From Hyphomicrobiales bacterium (GTDB taxonomy: Bacteria; Pseudomonadota; Alphaproteobacteria; Rhizobiales; Rhizobiaceae): a stretch of DNA of 64,000 bases. Under the pieces are notes generated by a model. It had not been told where the DNA came from, searched no databases, and was given only the letters and a program-made list of their open reading frames with translations. Shown piece after piece: positions 62,425 to 64,000 of this stretch. Positions within the stretch are counted from its first letter, which is position 1. Every line of letters starts with the position of its first letter. The translations under genes were made by a program, and so were the position numbers. The stretch covers positions 62,001 to 126,000 of the forward strand of contig UBMU01000019.1 in the NCBI GenBank assembly GCA_900466605.1, in the 5' to 3' direction.

Positions 62425-64000
62425 GTGCCTCGGCCCGCGCCTTTGGTCCGGTGACCAGCGGTACGACTGCGAGCCGTCCATACCTCATCGTAGCAGCACT
62501 GTTGCTCGCTTCCTTTGTGGTGGGGTTCGACACCAGAGTTTTCACCGTTGGCCTTCCTGACCTTCGGGGTGCCTATTCGTTGGGAGTGGATGAAGCGTCC
62601 TGGCTGAATACCGTCGCCAACGCGCCACAGATCCTCATCTCGTCGGCGGTCGCATGGCTCGCCACCGTGTTCGGCGTGCGTCGCGTGATGATCCCCTCGA
62701 CCCTCATCTATGCCTGCATCTCTTTTGCGATTCCGCTCGTCCATGGCGACACGACGCTCTTTGTGCTCCATGGTGCGAGAGCACTGCTGCTCGGGGTCTT
62801 CATTCCGGCGACCATCATGGTGATATTCCGGAACCTCGATATGAAATATTGGTTGATCGGAATTGCGATCTACGCGCTTCGCGTGCCGCTGTCGCAAAAC
62901 CTGGGTTTTGTGCTGGTTGGAGTCTATGGCGACTATCTCGGTTGGCAATGGCTCTATTGGCAGGACGTGATTGTGGCGCCGCTGATTGCCTTGCTGCTGT
63001 TCGTTGCCGCTCCCCGTGAAGAGATCAACGTCAGCCTGCTCAAAACTGCTGATTGGGGCGGAATGCTTCTGCTCGGTTCATCGATGGCGATGCTCTATGT
63101 TGCACTCGATCAAGGCAATCGGCTCGATTGGCTCCAATCAGGCATCGTCACCTCGCTCCTTGTCGGTGGCGCTATCCTTGCCATCGGATTTTTCATCAAT
63201 GAGAGCGTGGTGAAAGTCCCTTGGGCTCATGCGAGCGTCATCTTGTCTCGCAACATCGGATTTGGTTACGCCGTTATCCTTGCCTTCACTCTATCCAGTT
63301 CCGGTGGATCGATCGTCATCCCATCGTTCCTGCAAAACGTCGTCGGGCTGCGGCCCATCGCGATTTCCGGCCTTTACGTGGTTGGTGCTGTCATCCCTGT
63401 TTTTGGGTTCATCACACTTGCCGTCTATCTGCAACGGCGGGTGGATTCGAGATTGTGCATTCTCCTCGGGTTCGTGGCGATGGCGTTCGGATCTCTCATT
63501 GGTTCCAGGCTGACGGTCGAATGGTCGCCGTGGAGTTTCCTGCCCGTCGTTCTTCTATTTACCGCCGGACAGTCGTTCACTTTCTTTTCAACCGTCGTCT
63601 ACTTGCTGGCGAATTCCGATCCGAAGCGCGCGACCGCGGCATCCGCCTATATCCAGGTGATCCGGCTCGGAAGCGTAGAGTTGGCTGTCAGCGTGCTGAG
63701 CACATGGTTGCGCCGGCGAGAACAGTTTCACTCCAATGTATTGGATGGCTCGATCGCAGCCTCCTCGCACGAACTCCACGGTATTGTCGCCAAGCTGGAA
63801 ACGCTGTTTGGTACCTCCCCACGTGCGGGGCTGGAGGCGTTGTCGGTTGTCACGACGCAGGTTCGCGGCCAGGCCTATGTCCTTGCCTATGCCGACGGTT
63901 TTGTGCTCTCGTTCTGCTTCGCAGTCATCGGCATATTACTCGTCGTGTTCATGGGCGCCATGCCGTTTGGTCCGCTGCATCCGGACTTTCAGTACAGGAC
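62421..64000 (+). CDS. MFS efflux transporter, DHA2/EmrB type, 3' end cut by window
   Basis: About 526 codons are visible of a multidrug-type proton-driven exporter with 14 expected membrane segments. The N-terminus has AALLLASFVVGFDTRVFTVG and EASWLNTVANAPQILISSA. The usual D-R/K loop motif is weak. The reading frame runs to the window edge without a stop. With the EmrA-like adaptor it would form a tripartite efflux pump with an outer-membrane TolC-type channel encoded elsewhere. Confidence 0.9.
   Translation, partial: MSASARAFGPVTSGTTASRPYLIVAALLLASFVVGFDTRVFTVGLPDLRGAYSLGVDEASWLNTVANAPQILISSAVAWLATVFGVRRVMIPSTLIYACISFAIPLVHGDTTLFVLHGARALLLGVFIPATIMVIFRNLDMKYWLIGIAIYALRVPLSQNLGFVLVGVYGDYLGWQWLYWQDVIVAPLIALLLFVAAPREEINVSLLKTADWGGMLLLGSSMAMLYVALDQGNRLDWLQSGIVTSLLVGGAILAIGFFINESVVKVPWAHASVILSRNIGFGYAVILAFTLSSSGGSIVIPSFLQNVVGLRPIAISGLYVVGAVIPVFGFITLAVYLQRRVDSRLCILLGFVAMAFGSLIGSRLTVEWSPWSFLPVVLLFTAGQSFTFFSTVVYLLANSDPKRATAASAYIQVIRLGSVELAVSVLSTWLRRREQFHSNVLDGSIAASSHELHGIVAKLETLFGTSPRAGLEALSVVTTQVRGQAYVLAYADGFVLSFCFAVIGILLVVFMGAMPFGPLHPDFQYR

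Overview
The window looks like part of a replicon from a Rhizobiales alphaproteobacterium (Rhizobium, Ensifer or Agrobacterium relatives). The reasons are the fused PutA with a divergent Lrp-type PutR, a BA14K-family remnant, a DUF5939 nucleotide cyclase, dodecin, ThuA-like and Gfo/Idh/MocA-like sugar genes, many solute-specific ABC importers, and moderately high GC with some GTG and TTG starts. The mix of catabolic cassettes with insertion sequences and decayed genes suggests an accessory replicon or chromid, but this is inference. No tRNA, rRNA, replication origin or CRISPR array was seen.

Layout. 1-5 kb: a pentose/pentitol-type locus with a YtfQ-like sugar importer, a LacI regulator, a decayed D-ribulokinase and an L-xylulose-reductase-like SDR. 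5-10 kb: LhgO with an Lrp regulator, divergent from alanine racemase and D-amino-acid dehydrogenase (D-alanine catabolism). 10-16 kb: a ThuA-like protein, a frameshifted Gfo/Idh/MocA dehydrogenase and a ROK regulator, divergent from a sugar ABC importer without its own ATPase. 16-18 kb: a TPP riboswitch leading into a truncated thiE and an intact thiD. 18-25 kb: a lipoprotein, a small HTH protein, a methyltransferase divergent from a BTAD/TPR regulator, an ABC-ATPase remnant and a class III cyclase. 26-34 kb: an AfuABC-type importer with an inositol-monophosphatase-like enzyme, divergent from a two-component system. 34-36 kb: Ohr, a 55-residue exported protein and a zeta-type GST.

36-46 kb is an accessory or decaying tract: a zincin-motif protein, dodecin, hypothetical exported proteins, an FkbM methyltransferase, broken BA14K, ArsR and PAS genes, and an IS30-type element split by an IS110-family (IS1111 subgroup) element. 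46-51 kb: putA with divergent putR. 51-56 kb: an operon of a DapA-type aldolase/lyase, a GntR regulator, an ABC sugar importer and a PfkB kinase. 56-64 kb: a structured RNA with C-rich loops and an intrinsic terminator, a CDF cation exporter, a YdeP-type molybdopterin oxidoreductase, a NirC-like channel and an EmrAB-type efflux pair that runs off the window.

Most striking: the non-coding end of the IS1111-type element can be read as a guide (bridge/seek) RNA. One predicted loop carries two guides that together spell the IS30 sequence into which the element inserted. A second loop carries guides for the element's own joined ends.
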